From assembly GCA_029939995.1 (NCBI GenBank), contig JAOZRW010000017.1, positions 1-44,489 on the forward strand: a DNA stretch of 44,489 nucleotides, given 5' to 3'. Shown here in pieces: positions 24,951 through 33,601 of this stretch (the first letter of the stretch is position 1; each line of letters starts with the position of its first letter). Under the pieces are notes generated by a model. It did no database searches. It worked only from the letters and a program-made list of their open reading frames with translations, and was not told the origin of the DNA. Position numbers and translations under genes: made by a program. This DNA comes from Acidimicrobiia bacterium. GTDB taxonomy: Bacteria > Actinomycetota > Acidimicrobiia > Spongiisociales > UBA5794.

Positions 24951-26163
24951 GACACGCCTCCACCGGCTCTCCATCGGACTCCTCGCCGTCATCGCCGTGC
25001 TCGCGGCCGGATCCCTGTTCCTCGTGGTTCGAACCGGCGGGCAGTGGGCGCTCGTGCTGCTGTGGGCGGCCGTCATCGCTGCGACGCACTCGTTGTCGGT
25101 TCCGACTCCGTCGGGGAAGCGGATCAACCTCGCCATCGGCCCGGCCGTAGCGGCCGTTCTCCTCCTGCCCGACGTCCTCGCCGTCACAGCGGCCGTGGCG
25201 CTCGGGCTCGTCGGCGGATGGATCGTTCTCCGGTGGCGTTCGAAGACCGATCGGGACGCAGACTCGGACTACGTCGCGGAGTCGATCTCGATGATCGCGT
25301 TCGGACTCGTCGCATCGACCATGCTGGGCGGGATCGCCGGCTCGACGATCCCGTTCGCCTGGCAGCAGCTCCTCTCCGTGACGGCGGGAGGGGTCGTGTG
25401 GTTCATCCTCCGCGCTCTCGTATCGGCGTGGGTCGGGACCGAGCGGGAGGACCTCGCATCCCGCTACCTGTGGCTTCTTGCGCTCGAGGACTGGACCGTC
25501 GCACTCGCCATCTTCACCGGTGGGGCCCTGTTCGGAATGACGTGGCTCGTCATGGGGCTGTGGGCGTTCCCCGTCGCGATCCTCCCGTACGCGTTCAGCC
25601 ACCTTGCCTTCGTCCGCTACAGCTCAACTCGCGTCACTTACGGGCAGATGATCCGTGCACTGGCCCAGATCCCCGAGGTCGCGGATCTGGCGCCACGCGG
25701 TCACTCGGCTCGCACCGCGGATCTTGCGGTGGCGGTGGCGAGGGAGATCGGTCTTCACCCGGTCGAGGTCACAGACCTCGAATACGCCGCTCTGATGCAC
25801 GACGTCGGACGGATCACGCTCACGGAGCCGGCGATTCTCAAGGCCGGGTACACGGACGAGGACATCGCCCGTTGGGGCGCGCAGATCATCGCAGAAGCGC
25901 CGTATCTCCAGGAAGTCTCCGAGTACGTCAGGGTGCAGCACAGCCCCTACCGGCGGCCGGGCGAGGCGAAGGACCCCGACGTTCCGATGATCTCGAAGAT
26001 CATCAAGGTCGCCAGCGCCTACGACCAGGCGGTTCACGAGATGCAGATGTCGCCGCTCGAGAGTCTGGAACGCATCCATCGCGGCTCCGCGTACGACTTC
26101 GACCCGGATGTGTCGTCGTCCTTGCGACGGGTATTGGTCCAGCGCGGCGTCGTCGCCGCCTGA
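24943..26163 (+). CDS. Membrane HD-domain protein, degenerate HD-GYP partner
   Basis: 406 aa. It resembles its upstream neighbour: about six hydrophobic helices over residues 8-220, then an HD domain with RGHSARTADLAVAVAREIG, ALMHDVGRI (H286, D287) and ASAYDQAVHEM. The HHxxxDGxGYP block is reduced to QHSPYRRPG, so the metal site of true HD-GYP enzymes is incomplete. It may be inactive, or have altered activity, and act as a partner of the first protein. It starts inside the preceding gene (ATGGCTGA, 8-nt overlap), so the two are made together. No GGDEF or EAL domain is present in the window. Confidence 0.78.
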   Translation: MAETRLHRLSIGLLAVIAVLAAGSLFLVVRTGGQWALVLLWAAVIAATHSLSVPTPSGKRINLAIGPAVAAVLLLPDVLAVTAAVALGLVGGWIVLRWRSKTDRDADSDYVAESISMIAFGLVASTMLGGIAGSTIPFAWQQLLSVTAGGVVWFILRALVSAWVGTEREDLASRYLWLLALEDWTVALAIFTGGALFGMTWLVMGLWAFPVAILPYAFSHLAFVRYSSTRVTYGQMIRALAQIPEVADLAPRGHSARTADLAVAVAREIGLHPVEVTDLEYAALMHDVGRITLTEPAILKAGYTDEDIARWGAQIIAEAPYLQEVSEYVRVQHSPYRRPGEAKDPDVPMISKIIKVASAYDQAVHEMQMSPLESLERIHRGSAYDFDPDVSSSLRRVLVQRGVVAA

Positions 26164-26180
26164 AAGCTTCGCCTCTTGGT

Positions 26181-26741
26181 TCAGCGGTCTGCAGCCGATC
26201 CGGGGATGCCCTGGACTCCGTGGGCGAAGAGACGGACCGGCCGGCGGATCTGATCTTCGAGGAACACGCCGACGCCGATCGCGAGGAACACGTCGCCGAG
26301 CGACATCACGTTCTTCGGCAAGGGGATCACGTCTGCGAGGAACGCGAGCCGCGTCGCGTCGTCGAGGATGACGTACTTCGCTCCGAGGACCATGTCGCTC
26401 GCGCCGCCGGCGATCTCGACGGCTTGGAGCATCACCGGCATGCCGGTGTTGAGCGCGATGACCGTGAAGTTCATGAGGATGCCGATCCCCGCCATCCACA
26501 GCCCCGCCTTCTTCCGATTCAGCCAGACGAAGATCAGCAGCGGCACATAGGCGGAGAGGATGAGCGCCACGGCGAGATCGTGTTTCTCGGCGGGGAGGAA
26601 CGCGCTTCCGAACTGGAGTCCGAAGCCGAGGAACAGGAGCCACCAGGCCCGCACCCGGATCTCGGTCAGGTTCGAGAGTTTCCCTCCGCGGGCGAGTCCC
26701 ACGACGATCGCAATCACGAGAACGAGCAGCATCCAGAGCAC
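26181..26741 (-). CDS. DUF5317 integral membrane protein
   Basis: 186 aa with about five hydrophobic helices: MLLVLVIAIVVGLARGGKLSNL at the start, AWWLLFLGFGLQFGSAFL, LAVALILSAYVPLLIFVWLN, GLWMAGIGILMNFTVIALNTGMP and the SLGDVFLAIGVGVFLED block near the end. The order and the conserved N..GMP and GDV motifs fit my knowledge of DUF5317, which has no known function. GTG 26741 is chosen because a TACCGT box ends 7 nt upstream; ATG 26732 is possible. It converges on the HD-domain pair with an 18-bp gap. A functional link with them is suggested by position only. Confidence 0.72.
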   Translation of the reverse strand: MLWMLLVLVIAIVVGLARGGKLSNLTEIRVRAWWLLFLGFGLQFGSAFLPAEKHDLAVALILSAYVPLLIFVWLNRKKAGLWMAGIGILMNFTVIALNTGMPVMLQAVEIAGGASDMVLGAKYVILDDATRLAFLADVIPLPKNVMSLGDVFLAIGVGVFLEDQIRRPVRLFAHGVQGIPGSAADR

Positions 26742-26748
26742 GTTCACA

Positions 26749-26754
26749 ACGGTA
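26749..26754 (-). promoter_or_regulatory. -10 box TACCGT of the DUF5317 gene, leaderless arrangement
   Basis: On the minus strand TACCGT ends 7 nt before GTG 26741. The spacing decides this start over the nearby GTG 26747 and ATG 26732. Confidence 0.5.
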
Positions 26755-26837
26755 GCGGCCGCATCGGCATGTGACGTGCGCGATCGCGGCGGGGAGCGCC
26801 GGGCCGATCCGTCGATCACGGGGATCCGTTCACCTGG

Positions 26838-26843
26838 TAGTTT
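26838..26843 (+). promoter_or_regulatory. -10 box TAGTTT of the crotonase gene, leaderless arrangement
   Basis: TAGTTT ends 6 nt before ATG 26850 and no ribosome site lies between. Confidence 0.5.
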
Positions 26844-26849
26844 CTGCCC

Positions 26850-27617
26850 ATGATTCGCTACGAGACTCACGGGGTTCGAGCAACCGTCACGATCGACGAT
26901 CCGGACCGTCGAAACGCGCTCACGAACGACGCGATGGCAGAGATGGATCGAGCGCTCGTCGAGGCGTGCAGCGACCCCGACGTGCGGGTGATCGTGATCA
27001 CCGGTGCCGGCGATCGCGTCTTCTCCGCAGGTGGAGACCTCTCGGGCGGGTTCGTCGACGCTCCACTCGCCGGTCACGGTGAGCGCGGCGCCCTCGCCGA
27101 CCTGATCCGCCGGATGCGGAGATGCCCGAAGCCGGTCGTCGCACGGGTCAACGGTCACGCGCTGGGCGGCGGCCTCGGTGTCGTCGCCGGGTGCGACATG
27201 GCGATCGCCTCGCGGCACGCCGTGTTCGGAACGCCCGAGATCGCCGTCGGCCTCTGGCCGATGATGATCACCGCCGTTCTCCGCCCCCTCGTTCCGCGGC
27301 GGCCGCTACTGGAGATGATGATGCTCGGCCGACGATTCGGAGCGGGCGAGGCGACCGACCTGGGGATCATCAACCGCGTCGTGGAGCAGGAAGAACTCGA
27401 CGCTGCGATCGACGAGGTCGTCGCGTCGCTGGCGTCGCAGAGCCCGGCGGCGCTGGGTCTGGGGAAGGCGGCGTTCTACGCGGTCGAGGACATGGATCTC
27501 GATACGGCGCTCGACCATCTCCACGTCGGTCTGACCGCGATCTCGACGACGGAAGACGCCGCGGAGGGTGTGAAAGCGTTCCTGGAGAAGCGGGACCCGA
27601 ACTGGCGCGGGCGCTGA
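26850..27617 (+). CDS. Enoyl-CoA hydratase/isomerase (crotonase) family protein
   Basis: 255-aa soluble enzyme acting on acyl-CoA thioesters. Oxyanion-hole motifs are RVFSAGGDLSGG and GHALGGGLGVVAGCD. TPEIAVGLWP supplies one of the two catalytic glutamates of hydratases. The position of the other (the E of GGGCELA in rat hydratase) is Gly in GGGLGVV, so simple hydratase activity is doubtful; an isomerase, hydrolase or other crotonase reaction is as likely. The end MDLDTALDHLHVGLTAISTTEDAAEGVKAFLEKRDPNW is standard for the family. It is transcribed singly and ends 9 bp from the TlpA-like gene stop. Confidence 0.88.
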   Translation: MIRYETHGVRATVTIDDPDRRNALTNDAMAEMDRALVEACSDPDVRVIVITGAGDRVFSAGGDLSGGFVDAPLAGHGERGALADLIRRMRRCPKPVVARVNGHALGGGLGVVAGCDMAIASRHAVFGTPEIAVGLWPMMITAVLRPLVPRRPLLEMMMLGRRFGAGEATDLGIINRVVEQEELDAAIDEVVASLASQSPAALGLGKAAFYAVEDMDLDTALDHLHVGLTAISTTEDAAEGVKAFLEKRDPNWRGR

Positions 27618-27626
27618 CTCAGGAGA

Positions 27627-28196
27627 CTACGAGAACCAGCGGTCGAGCATCGCGTCGATGTCGGCCTGGGTGACGGCTCCGAACACCCGATCGAGGATGA
27701 CGCCGTCCGCCGAGATGATGTACGACGCCGGAAGCCCAACGATGTCGTACTCGTAGGCGACGTCACCTCTCTCGTCGAACCCGATCGTGTATCCGATGTC
27801 GATCGACGTGGCGAAACCGACGGAGTCCTTGGGATCGTCGTTCACGGCGACGCCGACGAACTTGACGTCCTCGTGCGACTTCGATGCGGCGTTGATGTCC
27901 GGCATCTCGGCCCGGCACGGCGGGCACCACGACGCCCAGAAGTTGAGGAAGACCGGCCGCCCGTCGTGCTCGAGATGGTCCGACAGGGTGAAGCCGGTGC
28001 CGTCGAGCGTCATCACCGTGAAATCGGCCGCCGTGTCCCCATCCGCAGGGGTCGCCTCCGCTCCCGGGACGTTGTCCAGGTCCGCAGGAGACGATGAGGC
28101 ATCGGAGCTCGAACAGGCCGCTGCGACCAGGGCGACGACGGCGACGAGAGCGATCAGAGCGATGCGGAAACGGTGCGAAGTGGCCGAAGTGATCAT
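27627..28196 (-). CDS. TlpA/ResA-like thioredoxin-fold lipoprotein
   Basis: 189-aa exported protein. [19 protein letters not shown] is a lipoprotein signal peptide with lipobox VAAAC. A Ser/Asp/Pro linker follows, then a thioredoxin fold with [19 protein letters not shown] (redox WCPPC), VAVNDDP and [12 protein letters not shown] containing the cis-Pro. Proteins of this type reduce disulfides outside the membrane, often of apocytochromes c. The multiheme cytochromes at 37.9-42.2 kb would need such an activity, but the genes are 10 kb apart. A leaderless TATCGT box 6 nt upstream sets the start; a longer in-frame extension is rejected. Confidence 0.87.
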   Translation of the reverse strand: MITSATSHRFRIALIALVAVVALVAAACSSSDASSSPADLDNVPGAEATPADGDTAADFTVMTLDGTGFTLSDHLEHDGRPVFLNFWASWCPPCRAEMPDINAASKSHEDVKFVGVAVNDDPKDSVGFATSIDIGYTIGFDERGDVAYEYDIVGLPASYIISADGVILDRVFGAVTQADIDAMLDRWFS

Positions 28197-28202
28197 CGTC
28201 GA

Positions 28203-28208
28203 ACGATA
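28203..28208 (-). promoter_or_regulatory. -10 box TATCGT of the TlpA-like gene, leaderless arrangement
   Basis: On the minus strand TATCGT ends 6 nt before ATG 28196. It lies in the 153-bp region shared with the divergent aconitase promoter. Confidence 0.55.
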
Positions 28209-28293
28209 CCTGCGGCGTACCGATATCGACCGCTTCGCGGGGCCGCCCGCTCCACCCGCCGTGCGCTCCGGAATCGTCACCGCGGTGCCCCGA

Positions 28294-28299
28294 TATCAT
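28294..28299 (+). promoter_or_regulatory. -10 box TATCAT of the aconitase gene
   Basis: TATCAT predicts a start near 28306 and a 44-nt leader before ATG 28350. Unlike its neighbours this gene is not leaderless. Confidence 0.45.
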
Positions 28300-28349
28300 G
28301 GCCGTGTTTCGAGAGCACCACGACCGCAAGACGTCTGCGAGGCCGCACC

Positions 28350-31034
28350 ATGACCGACACCCACGATCCGTTCGGAGCACGCCGCACGATCACCACCCCG
28401 CTCGGCGAGCGCGTGATCTACCGACTCGACGCACTCGACGGCATGGGCGACATCGAGAACCTCCCGTACTCGATCAAAGTCCTGCTCGAATCGGCGCTGC
28501 GCAACCACGACGGGCGGGTCGTCACCGACGCCGACGTCGTCGCCGTGGCCGGCTACGACGCCAGGAACGTTGGAGAGGCCGAGATCGCATACAAGCCGGC
28601 GCGCGTGGTCCTCCAGGACTTCACCGGCGTGCCGGCCGTCGTGGACCTGGCCGCCATGCGGTCGGCCGTTGTGCGCATGACCGGGGACGCATCGACGGCG
28701 AGCAAGGTCAACCCGCAGGTGCCGGCGGACCTCGTCATCGACCACTCCGTGCAGGTGGATGCGTTCAACTCCCCGAACGCGCTGCAGATCAACTCGGAGA
28801 AGGAGTTCCAGCGCAACGCCGAGCGATACGAGTTCCTCAAGTGGGGCCGGTCGGCGTTCGACTCGTTCAGCGTCGTGCCCCCCGCCACCGGGATCGTCCA
28901 CCAGGTCAACCTCGAGTACCTCGCCAAGGTTGTCTGGGACAGCGACGGGACCCTCTATCCGGATTCTCTCGTGGGAACCGATTCGCACACCACGATGATC
29001 AACGGTCTCGGCGTCGTCGGCTGGGGCGTCGGCGGGATCGAGGCCGAGGCCGTCATGGTGGGACAGCCGATCTACATGCTCATCCCCGAGGTCGTCGGGT
29101 TCCGCCTCACCGGGGAACTGCCCGAGGGAGCGACCGCCACGGACCTCGTGCTGCGCATTACGCAGATGCTTCGCGAGCACGGCGTGGTCGGCAAGTTCGT
29201 CGAATACCACGGATCCGCCCTGGCGAACATGACGGTGGCGAACCGGGCCACGATCGCCAACATGGCGCCCGAGTACGGGGCGACGGTCGGGTTCTTCCCC
29301 GTCGACGAGCAGACGCTCGACTACCTGAGGCTCTCCGGCCGCGACGAGGCGCTGATCGCCACCGTCGAGCAGTACTACAAGGAACAGGGCCTCTGGCACG
29401 ACGAGGACCGCCCGATCGTGTACAGCTCCGAGATCGAACTCGATCTCGGGACCATCGTGCCGGCCCTCGCCGGTCCGAAGCGTCCCCAGGATCGGATCAC
29501 GCTCGACGCGATGAAGCGTCAATGGCACACCGATCTCGAAACGAGCCTGCGGCCCGACGGCTCGGTCGCCGGAACGACCGCCACCGTCACGTCCGAAGGC
29601 GAGACGTTCGACCTCGGCGACGGCGACGTCGTCATCGCAGCGATCACCTCGTGCACGAACACGTCGAACCCGGACGTGATGATCGCCGCGGGGCTCGTCG
29701 CCAGGAACGCCAACGAGCGCGGGCTCAAGCGCAAGCCCTGGGTGAAGACCTCCCTCGCCCCCGGATCAAAGGTCGTGACCGACTACTTGACGAAGTCCGG
29801 CCTGCTCCACGATCTCGAAGCAGTCGGATTCTGGACGGTCGGGTACGGATGCACGACCTGCATCGGGAACTCCGGGCCGCTCCCGGATCCGATCGCCGCA
29901 GGGATCGAGGAAGCCAACCTCGTCGCCACGTCGGTCCTGTCGGGGAACCGCAACTTCGAGGGCCGGATCAGCCCCCACGTTCGCGCCAACTACCTCGCGT
30001 CGCCGCCGCTCGTCGTCGCCTACGCGATCGCAGGGACGGTCGACATCGACCTGACGACGGAGCCGCTCGCGGTCGACCGGAACGGCGACGACGTCTACCT
30101 CCGTGATCTCTGGCCCTCGACGAGAGAGGTCCTCGAAGTCGTCGCGAGCTCCGTCGACGCGGACGAGTTCCGCAAGGAGTACGGGGCGGTGTACGACGGA
30201 TCGGCCGAGTGGCAGGCCATCGAATCGGAGACGGGGGCGCTCTACGAGTGGGACCCGGACTCGACCTACGTGCAGGAACCCCCGTTCTTCATGGATCTCG
30301 GGCCGGACCCGAAGCCGCTGAAGCGGATCGAAGGTGCGCGAGTGCTGCTGAAGCTCGGAGATTCGGTCACGACCGACCACATCAGCCCGGCCGGGGCGAT
30401 CGGCGTCGACACGCCCGCAGGTCGCTATCTGCTGTCCAAGGGCGTCGAGCCGGCCATGTTCAACAGCTATGGGTCACGGCGCGGGAACGACCGGGTCATG
30501 ACCCGGGGGACGTTCGCGAACGTGCGTGTGCGCAATCAGATCGCTCCCGGGACGGAGGGCGGCTGGACGTACGAATTCCTCGACGGCGAGGTCAAGTCGG
30601 TGTACGACGCCTCCATGCACTATCAGGCCGAGGGCGTGCCGCTGGTCGTGCTCGCCGGCAAGGACTACGGGATGGGGTCCTCCCGCGACTGGGCGGCGAA
30701 GGGGACGTTCCTTCTCGGCGTCAAAGCCGTCATCGCGGAGAGCTACGAACGGATCCACCGCTCCAACCTCGTCATGATGGGCGTGCTGCCCCTCACCTTC
30801 GCCGAAGGGGAGACCGCCGAGACGCTCGGTCTCGACGGGACCGAGGTGTTCACCGTCGACGTCGACGACAACCTGACGCCCCGTGCACCGGTGAAGGTCA
30901 CGGCGGCGCGAGCCGACGGCACCGTGACGGACTTCACGACGACGGCCAGGTGCGACACCCCGATCGAGGTGGAGTACCTTCGCCACGGCGGGATCCTCCA
31001 CATGGTGATCCGGGCGATGGCGGCGGGGGAGTAG
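28350..31034 (+). CDS. acnA: Aconitate hydratase A
   Basis: TCA-cycle enzyme converting citrate to isocitrate through aconitate, with a 4Fe-4S cluster. The 894-aa protein starts [19 protein letters not shown] and has [69 protein letters not shown] (cluster Cys) and [14 protein letters not shown] (two cluster Cys). The swivel domain has [22 protein letters not shown] and [17 protein letters not shown]. Length is normal for AcnA. ATG 28350 gives the usual N-terminus; a longer open frame upstream crosses the promoter and is rejected. The TAG stop begins the run leading into the heptamer array at 31038. Confidence 0.96.
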   Translation: MTDTHDPFGARRTITTPLGERVIYRLDALDGMGDIENLPYSIKVLLESALRNHDGRVVTDADVVAVAGYDARNVGEAEIAYKPARVVLQDFTGVPAVVDLAAMRSAVVRMTGDASTASKVNPQVPADLVIDHSVQVDAFNSPNALQINSEKEFQRNAERYEFLKWGRSAFDSFSVVPPATGIVHQVNLEYLAKVVWDSDGTLYPDSLVGTDSHTTMINGLGVVGWGVGGIEAEAVMVGQPIYMLIPEVVGFRLTGELPEGATATDLVLRITQMLREHGVVGKFVEYHGSALANMTVANRATIANMAPEYGATVGFFPVDEQTLDYLRLSGRDEALIATVEQYYKEQGLWHDEDRPIVYSSEIELDLGTIVPALAGPKRPQDRITLDAMKRQWHTDLETSLRPDGSVAGTTATVTSEGETFDLGDGDVVIAAITSCTNTSNPDVMIAAGLVARNANERGLKRKPWVKTSLAPGSKVVTDYLTKSGLLHDLEAVGFWTVGYGCTTCIGNSGPLPDPIAAGIEEANLVATSVLSGNRNFEGRISPHVRANYLASPPLVVAYAIAGTVDIDLTTEPLAVDRNGDDVYLRDLWPSTREVLEVVASSVDADEFRKEYGAVYDGSAEWQAIESETGALYEWDPDSTYVQEPPFFMDLGPDPKPLKRIEGARVLLKLGDSVTTDHISPAGAIGVDTPAGRYLLSKGVEPAMFNSYGSRRGNDRVMTRGTFANVRVRNQIAPGTEGGWTYEFLDGEVKSVYDASMHYQAEGVPLVVLAGKDYGMGSSRDWAAKGTFLLGVKAVIAESYERIHRSNLVMMGVLPLTFAEGETAETLGLDGTEVFTVDVDDNLTPRAPVKVTAARADGTVTDFTTTARCDTPIEVEYLRHGGILHMVIRAMAAGE

Positions 31035-31035
31035 G

Positions 31036-31141
<106 letters not shown>

Positions 31142-31145
<4 letters not shown>

Positions 31146-32248
31146 TCATTGGCAGCCAGGACGCGTAGCGCGTTCTCTCCGAGGATCTTCCGGATCTCGG
31201 GTTCCTCCCATCCGCGCTCGAGCAACTCGGCCGTGATCGCCGGGTAGGTGGAGGCGTCCTCGAGTCCGGTCGGCAGGACGTCGATGCCGTCGAAGTCGGA
31301 TCCGATGCCGACGTGGTCGACGCCGGCCACCGCCCGGACGTAGTCGATGTGATCGACGACGTCCGCCACGGTGACCTCCGGGTAGGGGTCCTGCTCGCGC
31401 AAGCGGGTCAACTCCGCCTGAACGGCCGTTTCGTCGCCCAGACGAGCCATCAGATCACGGGCGACGGCGAACATGTCGATGGCCATCCCGGCCGCATCAG
31501 CGTGGACGAACGGCGGGTAGAAGTTGACCATCACGACACCGTCGTTGTCTCGCACCATCTCGAGCACGTCGTCCGGAACGTTGCGGGGATGCGGGGCGAG
31601 AGCGAAGGCGCTCGAATGCGACGCCATCAGCGGGCGGTCGCTCACGGAGAGCGCGTGGCGCATCGTGTCGGCCGAGACGTGGGAGATGTCGACGATCATC
31701 CCGATCCGGTTCATCTCCCGGACGACGTCTTCGCCGAACGCGGTGAGTCCACCGTGCCTGGCTTCGTCGGTCGCCGAGTCCGCCCAGTCGATCGTGTCCC
31801 CGTGCGTGAGGGTCATGTAGCGGACGCCGAGTCGCCGCAGCGTCCGGAGCGCCGCCAGCGAGTTCTCGATCGAGTGGCCGCCCTCCGCCCCCATGAGCGA
31901 CGCGGTTGCGCCTCTCGATCGTGCCGCTGCGACGTCGGCGGCCGAGTCGGCGGCTGCCAGTCGATCGCATCGGTCGATCATTCGTCCGACGAGGTCCACC
32001 TGCTCGATCGTCGTCAGAAACGGTGACGGGTCCCAGGCCGGCACGAAGACCGCCCAGAATTGCGCACCGACGCCGCCGGCCGCCAGCCGGGGCACGTCCG
32101 TGTGATAACCGTCGAGATGTCCGCACGGGTCGGCGACGTCCAGATCCGATCCGGCGCGAACGCGCAACTCCCACGGCAGGTCGTTGTGGCCGTCGACGAC
32201 GGGGAGGTCGGCGTGGATCGCCCGTGCTCTCTCGCTGAATTCAGTCAT
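31142..32248 (-). CDS. Membrane dipeptidase-like enzyme, peptidase family M19
   Basis: 368-aa zinc dipeptidase of the renal dipeptidase family, acting on dipeptides including some with D-residues. Metal ligands can be seen in VVDGHNDLPWELR (HxD), LMGAEGGHSIEN (Glu), VDISHVSADT and MASHSSAFAL (His residues). GIGSDFDGID near residue 310 is the conserved C-terminal Asp block. No signal peptide is present, so it is cytoplasmic in contrast to mammalian forms. The ATG overlaps the end of the selenoprotein gene by 8 nt, so the two are coupled: if the TGA there ended translation, ribosomes would not reach this start. The stop TAG lies at the edge of array 1. Confidence 0.92.
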
Positions 32249-32792
32249 GTTCCATCCATGGTTCGATCGTGACGCCGAGACCGTCGGCGATCCGGTTCGC
32301 ATAGGCGTAGTAGGCGATGACCTCCACGATATCGAGCACGTCGCGATCCGAGAAGCCGAGCGACCGGAGCGCCCCGACGTGCTCCTCGCTCATCGCTCCC
32401 GGAGTCCGGGTCAGCCGTTCCGCGAACTCGAGCATGCCGAGTCGCCGGTCGTCGAGCCCCGCCGTCCTCCAGTCGTGTCCGATGCGGGCGAGGAGATCGT
32501 CGTCGTGGAGGAGACGGCGCAGACCGCGCCGGTGATGGAACAGTCAATAGTGGCACTCGTTGATGTCGCTGACGACGAACGCGATCAGCTCCCGGTCGAC
32601 CTTCCGCAACGTTCCGGTGCCGCGCATCGCCGAGCGATAGACGGCATCGTGGGCGGCGAGGGCGCGGGGGTTGAGCGAGTGGATGGACATGACGTGGTCG
32701 ACCCTGCCGGTCGCCGGATCCATCACGCGATCGCGAAGCGATCCGAGTTCCCCGTCCCAGGATTCGTCGTCGATGACCTCGATCCAGCTCAC
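32241..32792 (-). CDS. AhpD-like peroxidase-related selenoprotein (Sec at in-frame TGA)
   Basis: Reading through one TGA (32544-32546) gives a 183-aa AhpD/CMD-family protein with no gap or frame change. It begins MSWIEVIDDESWDG, and VDHVMSIHSLNPRALAAHDAVYR and LRKVDRELIAFVVSDINECHY lead to residue 83 (TGA), then LFHHRRGLRRLL, MLEFAERLTRTP, LGFSDRDVLDIVEVIAYYAYANRIADGLGV. The family redox motif is NxCHYCxxHH, so TGA replaces exactly the second Cys of CxxC and keeps the following His pair. A stem-loop with GGUCU in the loop follows 18 nt later. I read it as selenocysteine, giving a CxxU thiol peroxidase. A random nonsense mutation at that single codon with the rest intact is the alternative. 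Start GTG 32792 is leaderless (TAACGT 6 nt upstream). It is coupled to the dipeptidase gene. Confidence 0.85.
32515..32546 (-). promoter_or_regulatory. Bacterial SECIS-like element after the TGA codon
   Basis: TGA at 32546-32544 is followed after 12 nt by CGGCGC (32531-32526), loop GGTCT (32525-32521) and GCGCCG (32520-32515), a perfect 6-bp stem. In E. coli fdhF the SelB-bound loop is AGGUCU on a stem at about the same distance from UGA. Both the loop bases (G-U) and the 18-nt spacing fit. Confidence 0.75.
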
Positions 32793-32798
32793 GACGTC

Positions 32799-32804
32799 AC
32801 GTTA
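32799..32804 (-). promoter_or_regulatory. -10 box TAACGT of the selenoprotein gene, leaderless arrangement
   Basis: On the minus strand TAACGT ends 6 nt before GTG 32792, in the 40-bp gap after the regulator gene, so the selenoprotein-dipeptidase pair can be transcribed on its own. Confidence 0.5.
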
Positions 32805-32832
32805 CCCAGAGCGCGGCCGATCCCGGAGTGTC

Positions 32833-33528
32833 TCAGATCTGTGTCACGCAGTCGCCGTCTTCGTTGCTGTGCGGGTTGACGACGGCGACGGGGATGTGGT
32901 CGGTGCCCTCGAGGAGGCCGGAGATGAGACCCTGGTCGATCTGGCACACGATCTCGGGGTGGTTCTTCGCAGATTCGCCGAACGGGCAGAAGCGGGTCAC
33001 GAGCTCATGGTCGCTCGGGCGTGCCTCGACCTCGAAGCCGACGCCCATCAACGCACGCGCGACGGCGATGGCGGCCGAGTCGTACCCGGTCTCGTCCGGG
33101 AACCCGATGTCGGCGGCGAGCTCACGGCCGAACTCCCTGCCGATCTCCCGGGCGGTCTCCGCGGCCGAATCCGGTGCGATCCGCTCGATGACGCGCAGGA
33201 GGAGCTCGGCGAGCAGGTCGTAGCGGCGGGCGGGGAACTGCACGGACACGTTCTTGCGGGTCGGCTCGTAGTGTTTGGCCGGACGTCCGGCGCCGGGACC
33301 GGTTCGTCCGGACGGCCGTCTCCGCGTGACCTGGAGGTAGCCGTCGGCGACCAGGCGATCGAGGTGATGGCGGGCCACGTTCGCATGGATGTCGAACAGG
33401 TCGGCGATCTGGGAGGCCGTGACCGGCTCGAGGGACTCGCGCACGGCGACGTAGATGCCGCGCCGTGTCGTGTCGCCGAGGGTGGAGGCGAGGTCCGCGA
33501 TTTCCCTGTCGAAGGCTTCGATGTCCAT
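32833..33528 (-). CDS. SufR-like winged-helix regulator with possible Fe-S site
   Basis: 231 aa. The N-terminal winged helix (residues ~10-75) has LASTLGDTTRRGIYVAVRES, VTASQIADLFDIHANVARHHLDRLVADGYLQVTRRR, an ArsR/DeoR-like layout. The C-terminal domain resembles SufR-type repressors: RFCPFGES (C181), EIVCQIDQGLISGLLEG (C195) and DCVTQI (C227) could hold an Fe-S cluster. SufR itself has four Cys; three are clear here. It is divergent from mrp, an Fe-S carrier gene, across 73 bp with CTAT/ATAG repeats, so control of mrp by Fe-S status is a fair inference. The ATG lacks a strong ribosome site. Confidence 0.75.
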   Translation of the reverse strand: MDIEAFDREIADLASTLGDTTRRGIYVAVRESLEPVTASQIADLFDIHANVARHHLDRLVADGYLQVTRRRPSGRTGPGAGRPAKHYEPTRKNVSVQFPARRYDLLAELLLRVIERIAPDSAAETAREIGREFGRELAADIGFPDETGYDSAAIAVARALMGVGFEVEARPSDHELVTRFCPFGESAKNHPEIVCQIDQGLISGLLEGTDHIPVAVVNPHSNEDGDCVTQI

Positions 33529-33564
33529 GCACGTCCCGGGTTGAATCTGGAGAACCGACCCTCA

Positions 33565-33592
33565 CTATAGTTTCTATTCACTATCTGGATAG
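33565..33592. promoter_or_regulatory. AT-rich operator-like repeats between the regulator and mrp
   Basis: CTATAG, then ATAG-TTT-CTAT (33567-33577) and CTATC-TG-GATAG (33581-33592) form nested inverted repeats just before the mrp ribosome site AGGAG. TATAGT boxes can be read on both strands at 33564-33571. This is a plausible binding site for the divergent regulator. Confidence 0.5.
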
Positions 33593-33601
33593 GAGTTGTC
33601 T

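Noticed and set aside
28173-28349. 59-codon N-terminal extension of aconitase
   Set aside because: It covers the divergent promoter region and overlaps the TlpA-like gene start; it has no AcnA similarity.
32241-32546. AhpD-like gene seen as a pseudogene broken by a nonsense codon
   Set aside because: The stop is TGA exactly at the second redox Cys, the frame and conservation continue to the natural end, and a SECIS-like loop follows. A random mutation would not choose that codon.
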